A stretch of DNA of 64,000 bases, taken from Lysinibacillus mangiferihumi. Its GTDB lineage: Bacteria; Bacillota; Bacilli; Bacillales_A; Planococcaceae. This document shows, piece by piece, positions 1 through 8,589 of the stretch; the first letter of the stretch is position 1; each line of letters opens with the position of its first letter. A program made the translations under genes and the position numbers. The stretch spans positions 1 to 64,000 of the forward strand of contig NZ_PYWM01000008.1 in NCBI RefSeq assembly GCF_003049665.1, given 5' to 3'. Under the pieces are notes generated by a model. That model did not search any database and was not told the DNA's origin. It was given only the letters and a program-made list of their open reading frames with translations.

Positions 1-127
1 CAATTGTAACTTGAATTCAGGGGTATAAGTTCGACGTTCTCTTCTCATAAGGTACACGCTCCTAAGGGTTCTAATATTTTTAGTATACCCCTTATGAAAG
101 TTGTTTAGTTAAGTGTAGACCATCCAA
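1..127. other. Left-edge non-coding stretch
   Basis: No gene is recognised. An inverted pair, AGGGGTATA near 20 and TATACCCCT near 86-94, could be an insertion-sequence end or a terminator. The stretch runs into the first cassette spacer. Confidence 0.3.
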
Positions 128-241
128 TGTCATACTGTCGATATAAAAATAACTTATAAAACTTTCAAATATATTAATAAACTTAGAAAATTTATAAACT
201 TAAAGCACTTGATTGTCTATAACAGGCGACAAGTGCTTTTT
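128..241 (+). repeat. Cassette spacer unit, copy 1 (3' part) with terminator
   Basis: First visible copy of the spacer tail seen six times in the first 12.6 kb. It has a GTCATACTGTC-type block at 128-160, then a terminator hairpin with arms AAAGCACTTG (202-211) and CAAGTGCTTTTT (230-241). The same tail recurs at 2395, 7448, 9398 (cut by an IS), 11141 and 12594. It probably ends a toxin/immunity cassette that begins left of the window. Confidence 0.8.
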
Positions 242-551
242 CATGTTTAAATACGTAAATTGTAAAGATTGCGCTTATTTAATTAGTGTACTAAGTGTTA
301 AATTTTTTATAAGTGGGAAGAACATAGAGGTTTCGATAGATAAATTTGTTATAGAATTTAGGGATGTACCACATTCAGCATTTTTACGTGTTTTTATGGT
401 GGGAGTGCAGAAATATAAAGTGAAAATGAAGATTTATAGTGGAACATATAGCTATAAACTGCACATGCGGAAAAGTGACGATGTATACATTCATCTATAT
501 TTTAAAAACTTTAGGGAAACAGAATGACATTTACATACCTCTAAGGATTGA
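242..551. other. Non-coding gap before the first toxin remnant
   Basis: Nothing firmly supported. An open frame crosses 213-527, but it starts inside the terminator hairpin, has no good ribosome site, and its beginning resembles DNA that follows other spacer copies (for example 7493-7550). It is treated as chance. Confidence 0.4.
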
Positions 552-1617
552 GACAAGGCCAGAGCATTAGGCAAAGTCGTAGTAAGTACTGTAACACCTA
601 AAAATATGTTAAACACGTTCCAAGTAGGATTAGATCTCGTAAGGCTAATACCGGTGTATGGAGAAATAGCAGATGGCTTGAATGCAGTGATTTATTATGC
701 AAGAGGAGACAAGGTAAATGCAGCCCTCTCCTTAGGAGCGATGATACCATTTGCAGGGATGGCATCCGCAGGTGCGAAATTTATAAATAAGGGTGCGAAA
801 GCATTTAATGGTGTAGTTGATGGTATTAAAACTGTCACGAATAAAGGTCCAATAGGCCAACTAACAGAAAAAGCCACTAAACAGCTAGACACCGTAAAAG
901 ATAAGTTCCAAACCAAAGTAGCCGAAGTAAAGGACCAATTCCGTCAGTTGGGAACACCGCAGTTAGAGTTTGCAGGTGTGAACGTGGGCGAATAGAAGAT
1001 ACGGGAACATTTGGGAAAAACAAGCCATCGAATAGTTCCAAACCGCCAGCAAAAGATAGTAAACCTGCTGAGGGAACTAAGGGTGCGGGTGAAGCTACTA
1101 GACTTATTCCAGGTACCCCTGGAAAGGTTACAGGAGGTAGTTCTACAAAATTAGGGCAAAATTTATTGGAATCCATGGGGCTTCCACGTTCTGCATCACG
1201 GAAAGGATATCAGGCGCAACATATAATACCTAAAAACTTAAGAAATCATCCGGTATTAAAGAAAATTGGAATGGATATGGATCATGCTGATAACGGGATA
1301 TTTTTACCGATACCAGCAAAAGATCCAAGTGCTTTGTCTAGGCATAGAGGATTTCATAGTGTATATAATAAGTGGTTAAAGATCAGTTAGATAAATTAAA
1401 TATCAATCAAAGTATTAAGGAGTTGGAACAACAAGTATTTGAATTGCAACAAAAATTAAAAAAAGGTACAGAAAGTGGCTTGCCATTATACAAATCAAAG
1501 GTATTAGAAATTGGTATTGAGAAGTTTTACAAAACAAAATTAAATGAAGAAATAAAGATTTGGCAAAGAGGTGGCGGTGCTACTGAAGAACTTTGGGAAA
1601 GGTGGATAAATAAATGA
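552..1617 (+). pseudogene. Toxin C-terminal region: PT-TG linker plus AHH nuclease, double frameshift
   Basis: Remnant of a polymorphic (LXG/Rhs-type) toxin that would cut nucleic acid in rival cells. The frame opens at 552 with a pre-toxin PT-TG-like region (core motif PVYGEIADGLNAV). A stop at 993-995 interrupts a linker that is intact in a second copy at 9601-9810; the comparison shows one C missing at about 989. The next frame carries an AHH-type nuclease core: QAQHIIPKN, MDHADNGIFLP, then HRGFHSVYNKW. A second shift at about 1378, probably one A lost from a run, moves the tail into a third frame that ends at 1617. There is no N-terminal LXG/WXG export domain, so it is a cassette, not a full toxin. 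Its stop overlaps the immunity gene start by 4 bp. The family names are my recognition of motifs; the frameshifts are seen directly. Confidence 0.8.
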
Positions 1618-2108
1618 AGTACGGAAAAAACACTCAATTAGTCGAAGAGGTTATTAATTTTATTACAAATTTACAACTTTTTCATAATGAAAACCTTCTA
1701 AATCGTGATGTTGTTATGGTTAATGAGTATGAAAGAGCACAAGAATTGGCATGGTCTCAAGATTTGGATGAGGTTGAAAACGTTTGGGAAGATATTAAAT
1801 CCTCAGAAGGTGGGGAAATAATAGGACAATTATATGAGCATGATTTAAACTCTATGGAGCGTCCTATAAGGGAGATTATTCAATCATCTGAGAACTATCC
1901 AGGTGATTTTGTATTACAATATATTGATATTTTTGAAGAAATAATTGGAGATTTACATATGTGTGCACTAAATCGTTTAGTAAATGGAAAAGTTGATAAT
2001 TTTTATGAAAGAATCTTTGAGGTTTATAAGCTTGGGGGATGGCCTTGTGGATGGGAAGGTGAATATCCAGAAGGGAGAATAATTGTATATTCACCAGATA
2101 AAAAATAA
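1614..2108 (+). CDS. Putative immunity protein for the AHH nuclease toxin
   Basis: A 164-residue acidic cytoplasmic protein starting at an ATG that overlaps the toxin stop (ATGA). That coupling is typical of toxin-immunity pairs. I do not recognise a family. It is rich in Glu, Asp and Trp, has no signal or membrane segment, and its tail has a GGWPCGWEGEYPEG stretch. By position it should bind and block the nuclease domain just upstream. The toxin is frameshifted while this frame is clean, so the gene may be kept as protection against related strains. Function is inferred from context only. Confidence 0.7.
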   Translation: MKYGKNTQLVEEVINFITNLQLFHNENLLNRDVVMVNEYERAQELAWSQDLDEVENVWEDIKSSEGGEIIGQLYEHDLNSMERPIREIIQSSENYPGDFVLQYIDIFEEIIGDLHMCALNRLVNGKVDNFYERIFEVYKLGGWPCGWEGEYPEGRIIVYSPDKK

Positions 2109-2158
2109 AGTATATTTGTAGTGGAAAGAAAAACAATAAGTGGTTTAAAAGTAGAGAC

Positions 2159-2434
2159 CCATGATGGTTGTACCATCATGGAGTATTACGTACAATGATA
2201 GAACAGAAAACGAGGTGCGAGCTTAGGCGAGATGACATTTTACCGAAAGATGAATATAAACGCATGGAAGAGACATAAAATTAACCAACTCGTACAAGCT
2301 CGTTAGTTTTAAATTAATATTTGTCACGATATATATAAGGTGTCATACTATTATAAAACTTATAAATTAAAGCTACTTAAAAACAGATGAACTTAAAGCG
2401 CTTGATTGTCAATTATGGCAACAAGTGCTTTTTT
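2159..2434 (+). repeat. Cassette spacer unit, copy 2 (full)
   Basis: Most complete spacer copy. A perfect hairpin has arms CCATGATGG (2159-2167) and CCATCATGG (2173-2181). The core motif AGGCGAGATGACATTTT lies at 2225-2241, a GTCATACT block near 2342, and a terminator hairpin at 2395-2434. DNA after the terminator (2440-2570) also resembles DNA after copy 5 (11180-11290), so the conserved block extends past the hairpin. Confidence 0.8.
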
Positions 2435-2602
2435 GCATTTTAGCGTAGAAATAAGTTGGTAAACGTATAATTTTATAAATGTATTAAGTGTTAAATTTTA
2501 TAAACTGTAGTGGCTTTGTACAGTGTACGACACTACTAGAGAAAAAACTATTGTAAAAATAAAGCGTTGTATTATGTTTTGAAGTCATCGTAAAGTACGT
2601 TT

Positions 2603-2677
2603 TAACGGATTTACGTTACGAACACGTTATCCGCAAAAAAAACGGATAAACGTTACAGGGACTCAAATCACTGTAAC
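2603..2677 (+). promoter_or_regulatory. Cluster of CGTTA/TAACG half-sites before the recombinase
   Basis: Overlapping inverted repeats lie just upstream of the serine recombinase: CGTTATCCG (2625-2633) faces CGGATAAACG (2643-2652), and GTTACAG (2652-2658) faces CTGTAAC (2671-2677). Further CGTTA half-sites sit near 2600 and 2614. The arrangement suits an operator or a recombinase binding site. Which one is unknown. Confidence 0.45.
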
Positions 2678-2689
2678 GGGAGGGGATTT

Positions 2690-3478
2690 ATGATGGGAGA
2701 GAAAGTAGTTGGTTACGTACGAGTTTCAACGGAAGGACAAGTACGTGATGGGTATAGTTTAGCGTATCAAGTAGAAGAGATTGAGCGTTACTGTAACGAA
2801 AATAAGTTAGAACAACTTCGTGTGTATGAAGATAGAGGATTAAACGGAGCGACTGTTGATGAAGATGGATTAACAGTTGAACGTGATGGACTACAAGAGC
2901 TATTGTCTGATATGGCGTATAAACAAGTAAGCTATGTTGTTGTGTTGAATACATCACGATTGTGGCGCTCTGATATGGCGAAAGTATTGATACAACGAGA
3001 ATTAAAGAAACATGAAGTAGATGTGAAGGCAATTGAACAATCAAGCTATAGTATTTACATACATGAGCCAAATGACTTTTGGGTGAATGGCATGTTAGAG
3101 CTATTAGACCAATACCAACGACTTGAAATTGCATTGAAGCTAAGTAGAGGTAGAAAGAAGAAGGCTGAACAAGGTGGATATGCAGGTGGTGGTGTATTGT
3201 TTGGCTACAAGGCAACAAAAGGACAAAAGGTGTTAGAAGTAGATGGTGAGAAAGCAGTAGTTGTACGTAGACTATTTGAATTACGACACTTTTTTAAACA
3301 TTGGTCACTTACGCAATTGGCAGAACAATTGAATGTGGAAGGCTACTGCACAGCGAAAGGTAAACAATTTACGAAAGTACAAGTGAAACGCATGTTAGAT
3401 AGAGAGAATTTTTATCGTGGCATGTATAAATACGGGAAAATACAAATAAAAGGACAACATGCAGCAATTATTTTATAA
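2690..3478 (+). CDS. Serine recombinase (resolvase/invertase family)
   Basis: 262-residue site-specific DNA recombinase. The N-terminal resolvase domain (about 4-140) has YVRVSTEGQ with the nucleophile serine at residue 13 and LNTSRLWR further on. A recombinase domain follows (about 160-255), with GYKATKGQKV and QFTKVQVKRML. It lacks the long zinc-ribbon/coiled-coil tail of large serine integrases. A strong GGGAGGGG site precedes tandem ATGs at 2690 and 2693. The gene is intact and stands between a cassette spacer and an IS110, inside an array of toxin cassettes, so it may have moved or shuffled cassettes. That is inference; its target site is not identified. It could equally be a relic of a separate element. 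Confidence 0.85.
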   Translation: MMGEKVVGYVRVSTEGQVRDGYSLAYQVEEIERYCNENKLEQLRVYEDRGLNGATVDEDGLTVERDGLQELLSDMAYKQVSYVVVLNTSRLWRSDMAKVLIQRELKKHEVDVKAIEQSSYSIYIHEPNDFWVNGMLELLDQYQRLEIALKLSRGRKKKAEQGGYAGGGVLFGYKATKGQKVLEVDGEKAVVVRRLFELRHFFKHWSLTQLAEQLNVEGYCTAKGKQFTKVQVKRMLDRENFYRGMYKYGKIQIKGQHAAIIL

Positions 3479-3632
3479 ATAAACTTAAAAAATTAGCTCA
3501 TTTTACTATACATACTACTAGAGTGATGAAAAATGGATAGGCTTGCGTACCTATGTGCATCGGAAGATGAACGCTCGAACTAAGGTTGCCGACATTTTTA
3601 TATGACTAAATAATTGAATAGAGGGATGAGTT
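3479..3632 (+). ncRNA. Left-end non-coding region of IS110, candidate bridge RNA
   Basis: About 150 bp between the recombinase and the IS110 transposase start, not coding and locally less AT-rich around 3530-3595. In IS110-group elements the non-coding left end encodes a bridge RNA that pairs with donor and target DNA. This region is in the right place and on the right strand, but I could not fold it or match it to known RNAs. Confidence 0.35.
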
Positions 3633-4868
3633 ATGCATCATAGGCAGAACTATTTGTATGTAGGAGTAGATTTACATAAAGAGCAGCATACGGCTGTTAT
3701 TATTAATTGCTGGCAAGAGAAACTAGGAGAAATACAATTTGATAATAAACCATCGGCATTTTCGAAGTTTTTATTAGAAGTAGAGACATATGTGAGTGAT
3801 GGTTTATCAGTTGTGTTTGGTTTAGAAGATGTTGGTGGTTATGGAAGAGCATTAGCGAAATATTTAGTAGATCATGAACAAGTAGTGAAAGAAGTAAATC
3901 CAGCTTTTTCATTTTTAGAACGAAAAAGCCAAGTGATGATACACAAAAATGATAGTTGGGATGCGGAATGTGTAGCACGCATATTGATAAACAAATTTAA
4001 TCAATTACCAGATGCAAAGCCAAACGATTTATTATGGTCAATACAACATCTGGTTTCAAGAAGGAATGCATTAGTAAAAGCACAAAGTGCATTAAAGAAC
4101 CAAGTACATATTCAATTAAACCACCATTATCCAAGTTATAAAAAGTTTTTCTCAGAGTTAGATGGAAAAACAGCATTAGCATTTTGGGAGCAATATCCGT
4201 CACCCTCTTGTTTAGAGGGGGCGAATATAAAGCGATTAACAGCTTTTTTATTAGATGTTAGTAACAATACATGTTCAGTAAAGAAAGCAAGTGAAATATT
4301 AAGGCTTGTGAAAGAAGATGGGCAAACAATGAAAGAGTATCAAGAAATCCGAAACTTTTTAGTAAGAAGTATTGTACGGGAGATTGAGTTTAAAAAGAAA
4401 GAAATGAAATACATCGAAAGAGAATTAAAACAGCTAGTAAATCTACTAGATTAACAATTAGAGACCATGCCGGGAATAGAACTTGTGACGGCATCAGCAT
4501 TAATTGCAGAAATTGGGGATGTAAGGCGATTTCCAAATGCCAATAAATTAGCACGATTTGCGGGGATTGCGCCTGTTTACTTTGGTTCTGGAGGGAAAGG
4601 TAAGACACATAAAAGCAAACAAGGAAACAGGGCGCTACACGCTTTATTTTATAATTTAGCTGTACAGCAAGTACAAGTAGCAAAAGGAAGTAAGATGCCA
4701 CGAAATCCAGTGTTTCACGCTTATTATTAAAAGAAACTAAAAGAAGGAAAAACAAAAGGACAAGCGTTGGTATGTATTATGAGAAGGCTTGTAAATATTA
4801 TATATGGGATGATGAAACATAAAACGGCATATGAATTGCCGGTAGTACAAGAGAAAGAAGTAGTTTAA
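3633..4868 (+). pseudogene. IS110-family transposase with two in-frame stops
   Basis: DEDD-type transposase/recombinase of the IS110 family, about 411 codons. The N-terminal RuvC-like domain starts YVGVDLHKEQHTAV and carries FGLEDVGGYGR and KNDSWDAECVARIL, which supply the acidic residues. The C-terminal Tnp20 domain has MPGIELVTASALIAEIGD and ARFAGIAPVYFGSGGKGK. One reading frame runs throughout but is cut by TAA at 4452-4454 and TAA at 4728-4730. No indel is needed to read across them, so they look like real point mutations and the element is inactive. It stands directly upstream of a toxin remnant that has lost its 5' part. Confidence 0.9.
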
Positions 4869-4922
4869 TAAGGTTTTACATGGTTTGTTTTTTTATTGTG
4901 AGTTTTTAAGATTACAACATAG

Positions 4923-5252
4923 GGTACGGGTAATACTTTCACAAGAAATTTAAATCATACTAGTGAATTAGATTCAAAATCGTTTGAGAATTTGAAGGAT
5001 AATGGAGTTATAAAAGTTAATAAATCAGGTAGCGATAGACCCCTAAATAGTACACCAAATAGTGTCTATAAAACTGCTAACGGAGAACACGTTTTCGTTT
5101 ATGATGGGGATGGAAAGTTAATATATGATTTAAGTAGGCAAAGAGTTAAAGCATTTAAAATTAATGTTAGCCCTGCAGGAAAAGAGTTTTTTAAGGATTA
5201 TAAGTTAGATGGAGCTGTACCCGATTTTATTAAAAATGAGTTTGGATGGTGA
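4923..5252 (+). pseudogene. Toxin C-terminal fragment, cassette B
   Basis: An open frame of about 109 codons from 4923 with no good start; a TTG at 4992 is possible but has no convincing ribosome site. It reads like the end of a polymorphic toxin: NGEHVFVYDGDGKL, then SRQRVKAFKINVSPAG, then DGAVPDFIKNEFGW. I do not recognise the toxin family. The 5' part is gone, with IS110 ending 55 bp upstream. It sits 4 bp before the next gene, as toxin tails do before their immunity gene. It is probably not expressed as a toxin. Confidence 0.6.
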
Positions 5253-5256
5253 TAAA

Positions 5257-5745
5257 ATGTTAAATTATAAATTAAATAAAAGTATTGTTGATAATCAAAT
5301 ATTTGAGGAATTCGAAGAGCAAAAGGGAGAAAGCCTATTTAATCATTCAGCAAATTGCTGTAGTATTGATGATTTTTTAGCAATAGCGTACACACTCTGC
5401 CCAGATATAATTGAAATAAATGGGTATATTTTTATTTCAGATTTATTTGATGCAGAAGGAGAAAATGCACTTGAGAGAATTAGAAGACTTGAAGAACAGT
5501 TTAATGGTGATAAAATTAAAATAGAGCAATGGATAAATAGTAGAAGTTTGGGTGATTTTTTTATTGGTAGTTATACTCAATCATTGGAGAATGATAAAAT
5601 AATCGATGAATTTGCTAAGGCATTAGTATATTTTTGGGATAAAAGGGTAAAAGAATTGTTTCCGAATAAAAATATTATTATTGAAATAGGGGATGAAATT
5701 ATGGGGGAATTAGGGCTTTCTATTACTATGTATGAGCAATTGTAA
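5257..5745 (+). CDS. Putative immunity protein, cassette B
   Basis: A 162-residue acidic cytoplasmic protein. I place the start at ATG 5257 (MLNYKLNKS) behind GGATGGTGAT, not at the earlier in-frame ATG at 5209, which would overlap the toxin tail by 44 bp. There is no signal peptide or membrane segment. A hydrophobic centre (CPDIIEINGYIFISDLFDAEG) and an Asp/Glu-rich C-terminal half fit immunity proteins, but I recognise no family. By position it should neutralise the toxin whose tail ends at 5252. Confidence 0.65.
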   Translation: MLNYKLNKSIVDNQIFEEFEEQKGESLFNHSANCCSIDDFLAIAYTLCPDIIEINGYIFISDLFDAEGENALERIRRLEEQFNGDKIKIEQWINSRSLGDFFIGSYTQSLENDKIIDEFAKALVYFWDKRVKELFPNKNIIIEIGDEIMGELGLSITMYEQL

Positions 5746-5775
5746 TAGTATTTAGATAGATAACTCAATGGATTT

Positions 5776-5935
5776 ATGAAATTAAACGGTAAAATATTTA
5801 ACGTAACTATTTTAAGAAATTATAAATGATGAATTTGGAGAAGTGTTTGTAGGTGTAAAAGAGTTTGTACACAGTCCCCTAGTTTCTAGTATATGGAAAT
5901 CTATAATAATGGGACAATGGAAGGAATACCTTTGA
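5776..5935 (+). pseudogene. Small frameshifted gene remnant, possible immunity fragment
   Basis: An ATG at 5776 opens a short frame (MKLNGKIFNVTILRNYK) that stops at once. The adjacent frame, 5816-5935, continues sensibly (DEFGEVFVGVKEF, then MGQWKEYL) to a stop. One frameshift near 5820 would join them into a protein of about 53 residues. No family is recognised. A weak hairpin followed by eight T's at 5939-5970 could end it. Confidence 0.35.
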
Positions 5936-6107
5936 AACCTTGACTGGCTATATGCCTTCAAGTTTTTTTTATTATAAACGGATGGGATGTATTTTTAGTT
6001 TGAATTGATAATTAATGATGATCAGCTATGACACATGAAAATGCATACTGTTAGAAAAGATACTAAGATGATATTTAAGAGAGTAAAAGATAGGATGAAT
6101 ATAATAA

Positions 6108-6200
6108 ACGATTAAGGGGTTCAATGTCATCCATCGTAATATTAGCCATGCATATGAAGGAGTAGAAGGAACTTATAAAGGAGTAAAAAAAGATGATTAA
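6108..6200 (+). pseudogene. Last ~30 codons of a toxin, cassette C
   Basis: A short open stretch before the SUFU immunity gene reads HRNISHAYEGVEGTYKG and ends at TAA 6198-6200, overlapping the immunity start by 8 bp in another frame. Stops lie just upstream at 6105. Length and overlap suggest the very end of a lost toxin. The call rests on position and protein-like composition. Confidence 0.4.
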
Positions 6201-6762
6201 CTATGGAGAACTTTACTATGACCATTACAATAGGTTTTTAGGGGAACCAGTTGACCAAGAAGTGTTTAAAAATAATGAAGAAATGCCAAGTATACAAATT
6301 TTAAAGTATGAAAATGTATTTGAAGAATGTTTAGTTTATAATACACTTGGATTTAGTAAGTATGAGGAAATAGTAGGTGATAATGTTGAGGTTTCGATGG
6401 TAGTTGATGGAGCATTTAATAGTACAGGAAAAATTCTTGCAAATGCGTTATTTTATTGTATCGGTAACCAAATGGAAATAGGAAGAGGAATAGCGATATG
6501 TGGTATTGAAAGTATTGATAAGACATTTGTTCAAAATTACGATAAAAGTGCAATTTACTTTACAGAACCATTCGCTTTCCCAGAGAAATATAGCAAGGTT
6601 CGTACTGAGACTAAAGAGAAAGATGGAAGAATATTATTAGCGTTTTTTATTTCACAGTCGGAGTACGAATATTTTGTGAAAAATGGAACGGAGAAGTTTG
6701 AAGACTTATTAGAAGAAAAGAACGTAGATCCCTTTATGGTTAGCAGATTATCTGCTGTTTGA
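6193..6762 (+). CDS. SUFU-family immunity protein (YqcF-like)
   Basis: A 189-residue protein of the suppressor-of-fused (SUFU) fold family. In Bacillus this family includes YqcF, the antitoxin of the LXG DNase YqcG. Diagnostic stretches are HYNRFLGEP near the start, NSTGKILANALFYCIGN in the middle and AIYFTEPFAFPEKY after it. ATG 6193 follows AAAGGAG at 6177-6182. It overlaps a roughly 30-codon toxin tail, so the toxin is gone and the antitoxin kept. It should act in the cytoplasm by binding a cognate nuclease. Family assignment is from recognition of these motifs. Confidence 0.8.
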   Translation: MINYGELYYDHYNRFLGEPVDQEVFKNNEEMPSIQILKYENVFEECLVYNTLGFSKYEEIVGDNVEVSMVVDGAFNSTGKILANALFYCIGNQMEIGRGIAICGIESIDKTFVQNYDKSAIYFTEPFAFPEKYSKVRTETKEKDGRILLAFFISQSEYEYFVKNGTEKFEDLLEEKNVDPFMVSRLSAV

Positions 6763-6817
6763 GTGCAGTACCAAATATAACTCTTTACCTTACAATGGAT
6801 AATGGACCTATCGCTAA

Positions 6818-6925
6818 TATATTATAGATTTTATTGACTATATAGAAGGACTTTCAAGTGAAAACTGGGAAAAAGGACAAAATATTTTTACGGATATAAG
6901 CTTTACTATAACATATGAAAAATAA
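6818..6925 (+). pseudogene. C-terminal fragment of another immunity-like protein
   Basis: 35 open codons with no start (DFIDYIEGLSSENWEKG, then ISFTITYEK) end at TAA 6923. The DNA just after the stop (AAAGTATATGTGAAGTG) matches DNA after other immunity genes at about 2106 and 10841. That supports this being the truncated last gene of a cassette. Confidence 0.45.
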
Positions 6926-7194
6926 AGTATATGTGAAGTGAATAGGAAAATGATAGTGTGATTGAAAATACGTACTTCACGATGATTGTATCATCCCGGG
7001 CAATAATAGACTTGAAAAAGAAGTAAGGGCTTAGGCGGGATGACATTTTATATGGCGGCGGGACTTATGACAGGGCATTGACAGTAAAGTAACGAGATTG
7101 TACCAGCTCGTGGCGATAAACATATGGTTATGATATGAAACCTATGATTAACTTTTATACAGAAAAGGATATCCTTAAATTTGAATTAAAAACT
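6926..7194 (+). repeat. Cassette spacer unit lacking its terminator
   Basis: Holds a GATGAT/ATCATC hairpin at about 6979-6993 and the core motif AGGCGGGATGACATTTT at 7033-7049, but no terminator before the next unit begins at 7195. A deletion between two tandem units is the simplest reading. Confidence 0.65.
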
Positions 7195-7487
7195 CATGAA
7201 GGTTATACCATCAAGGAGTATTAGCATTTTTTAATATTACGGCAATTAGAGCGAGAATAGGCGAGATGACAATTTATTTACAAGGACCACTTTTATGGAT
7301 GGCATAAGCAACAAACACACGAGATTAAACAAGCTAAAGGGTTTAAACGTTACACTTGCCATGTGGTAAAAAAGATGTCATACTGTCAATACTAAAATAA
7401 CTTATAAAACTAACAAACATTAACAAACCTAGAAAATATATTAACTTAAAGCACTTGATTGTCTATAACAGGCGACAAGTGCTTTTT
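7195..7487 (+). repeat. Cassette spacer unit, copy 3
   Basis: Degenerate hairpin (CATGAAGG facing CCATCAAGG) near 7195-7218, core motif variant AGGCGAGATGACAATTT at 7259-7275, GTCATACTGTC block near 7376, and a terminator hairpin at 7448-7487 almost identical to copy 1. Confidence 0.8.
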
Positions 7488-7589
7488 GCATGTTTATATA
7501 CATAAATTGAAAAGATAACGATTATTTAATTAGTGTACTAAATGAGTTAATTACATAATTCTAATCCCTTTAGTATCAAAGGTTCTAAA

Positions 7590-7820
7590 CAATAAAAAAC
7601 GGGCACCTCCCCAAATTCGGTATAATGGTAGCGACGAATGAGGTGAATGCCCTTTAACTATTGTAAAACAAATGATTCTATTTGACATCCAAGAATTATT
7701 GGAAATGGAGAGTTCCCGTCGTTTTGATGCGATTTTTGCCGCTTTCGACGTACAACTTATTTTTCAGTTGTTTTTGAATAGGACATTGCGTGGTGCCCCA
7801 GGTGAATGTCAGAAGGCTTT
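7590..7820 (+). mobile_element. IS fragment with transposase N-terminus, 3' part lost
   Basis: A possible IS end and leader (CGGGCACCTCCCC near 7600) precede an ATG at 7672 that opens a transposase-like N-terminus with LLEMESSRRFDAIFAAFDVQ and RTLRGAPGE. The resemblance breaks off at about 7815-7825, where sequence changes to a toxin tail in another frame. The open frame to 7896 is therefore a chance fusion. The family is a DDE transposase whose IS group I cannot name with certainty. Confidence 0.6.
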
Positions 7821-7828
7821 TAAAATAA

Positions 7829-8011
7829 AATGTGACACGGGTCTACGAAAATTCACCTATCCAGCACGTGGCTCTTGCGCCATTACATCCGTATAAAAGG
7901 AAATCAAACCCATTTTATCCTATGGATGAACCAACAAGAAAAGCATTTCAAAAAGTAGATTCTATAAATTATTGGAAAACTAGAGGGAATGAAGCTTTAG
8001 GAGGGAATTGA
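7829..8011 (+). pseudogene. Toxin C-terminal fragment, cassette D
   Basis: 60 open codons with no start, ending at TGA 8009-8011, 1 bp before the SMI1-type immunity gene. Readable parts are VYENSPIQHVALAPLHPYKR, then MDEPTRKAFQK and SINYWKTRGNEALGG. It is joined at its 5' end to a truncated IS. No toxin family is recognised. Confidence 0.5.
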
Positions 8012-8012
8012 A

Positions 8013-8441
8013 ATGAATGTTTTACCTGATAATTTAGAACAAATTCTTGAAGAAGACATTTATAAACGTGAGGATAAAAATGAAGTGAAAGAGACATTGA
8101 TTAACTTAGGTGTTGAAGTATCTGATACATTCAGAGAATTTTATTATCTATATGTTGGGCCATTTTGGGAAGAACACGTTCCTTATGAGTTGCTAGACGT
8201 TGTAGATGAAGAAAATAATATTGAATCATATACGATTATTGCTCGAAATGAGCATGGGTTTCCTAAAAAGTATTTAGTTTTAAGTGAAATGTCAGCAAAT
8301 GCTATACTAGTACTTGATAGTGTAACTGATAAAGTTTATTCGGTAAATTTTGAAGGTGGAGATGAGCTGCTTTTAAGAGGAGAGTTAGAGGAAACTTGGC
8401 CAACATTTTATGAGTTTTTAAAAGAATATTTTAACTGTTAG
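8013..8441 (+). CDS. SMI1/KNR4 (SUKH)-type immunity protein
   Basis: A 142-residue acidic protein with the SMI1/KNR4 pattern: an early segment with SDTFREFYYLYVGPF, a central YTIIARNEHGFPKKYLVL strand region, and a C-terminal helix ending WPTFYEFLKEYF. SUKH proteins neutralise many different nuclease toxins. ATG 8013 follows TAGGAGGG at 7998-8005. It starts immediately after the toxin tail at 8011, which is the usual order. The gene is clean though the toxin is only a fragment. Confidence 0.75.
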   Translation: MNVLPDNLEQILEEDIYKREDKNEVKETLINLGVEVSDTFREFYYLYVGPFWEEHVPYELLDVVDEENNIESYTIIARNEHGFPKKYLVLSEMSANAILVLDSVTDKVYSVNFEGGDELLLRGELEETWPTFYEFLKEYFNC

Positions 8442-8589
8442 ATAGAGACTAAATTAATGTTAGGTAAAATGACTCATGATGCTAAGTAAACACCAAGGGT
8501 TATAGTAACTTTATAAGCTTTTATATTTTTGTGTAAATATGTATTGTGTGTAGGAGATAACGTATTAATAGAAATAGAGGAGTGTATAC

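Noticed and set aside
213-527. Open frame of about 104 codons at the left edge
   Set aside because: Begins inside the cassette terminator hairpin, lacks a ribosome site, and its first part matches non-coding DNA after other spacer copies.
2688-3218. Long minus-strand frame opposite the serine recombinase
   Set aside because: Composition is His/Leu/Ser-rich nonsense typical of an antisense shadow; the plus-strand gene is clear.
7672-7896. 74-codon ORF as a single small protein
   Set aside because: It is a chance fusion: transposase N-terminus up to about 7820, then toxin-tail DNA read in the wrong frame.
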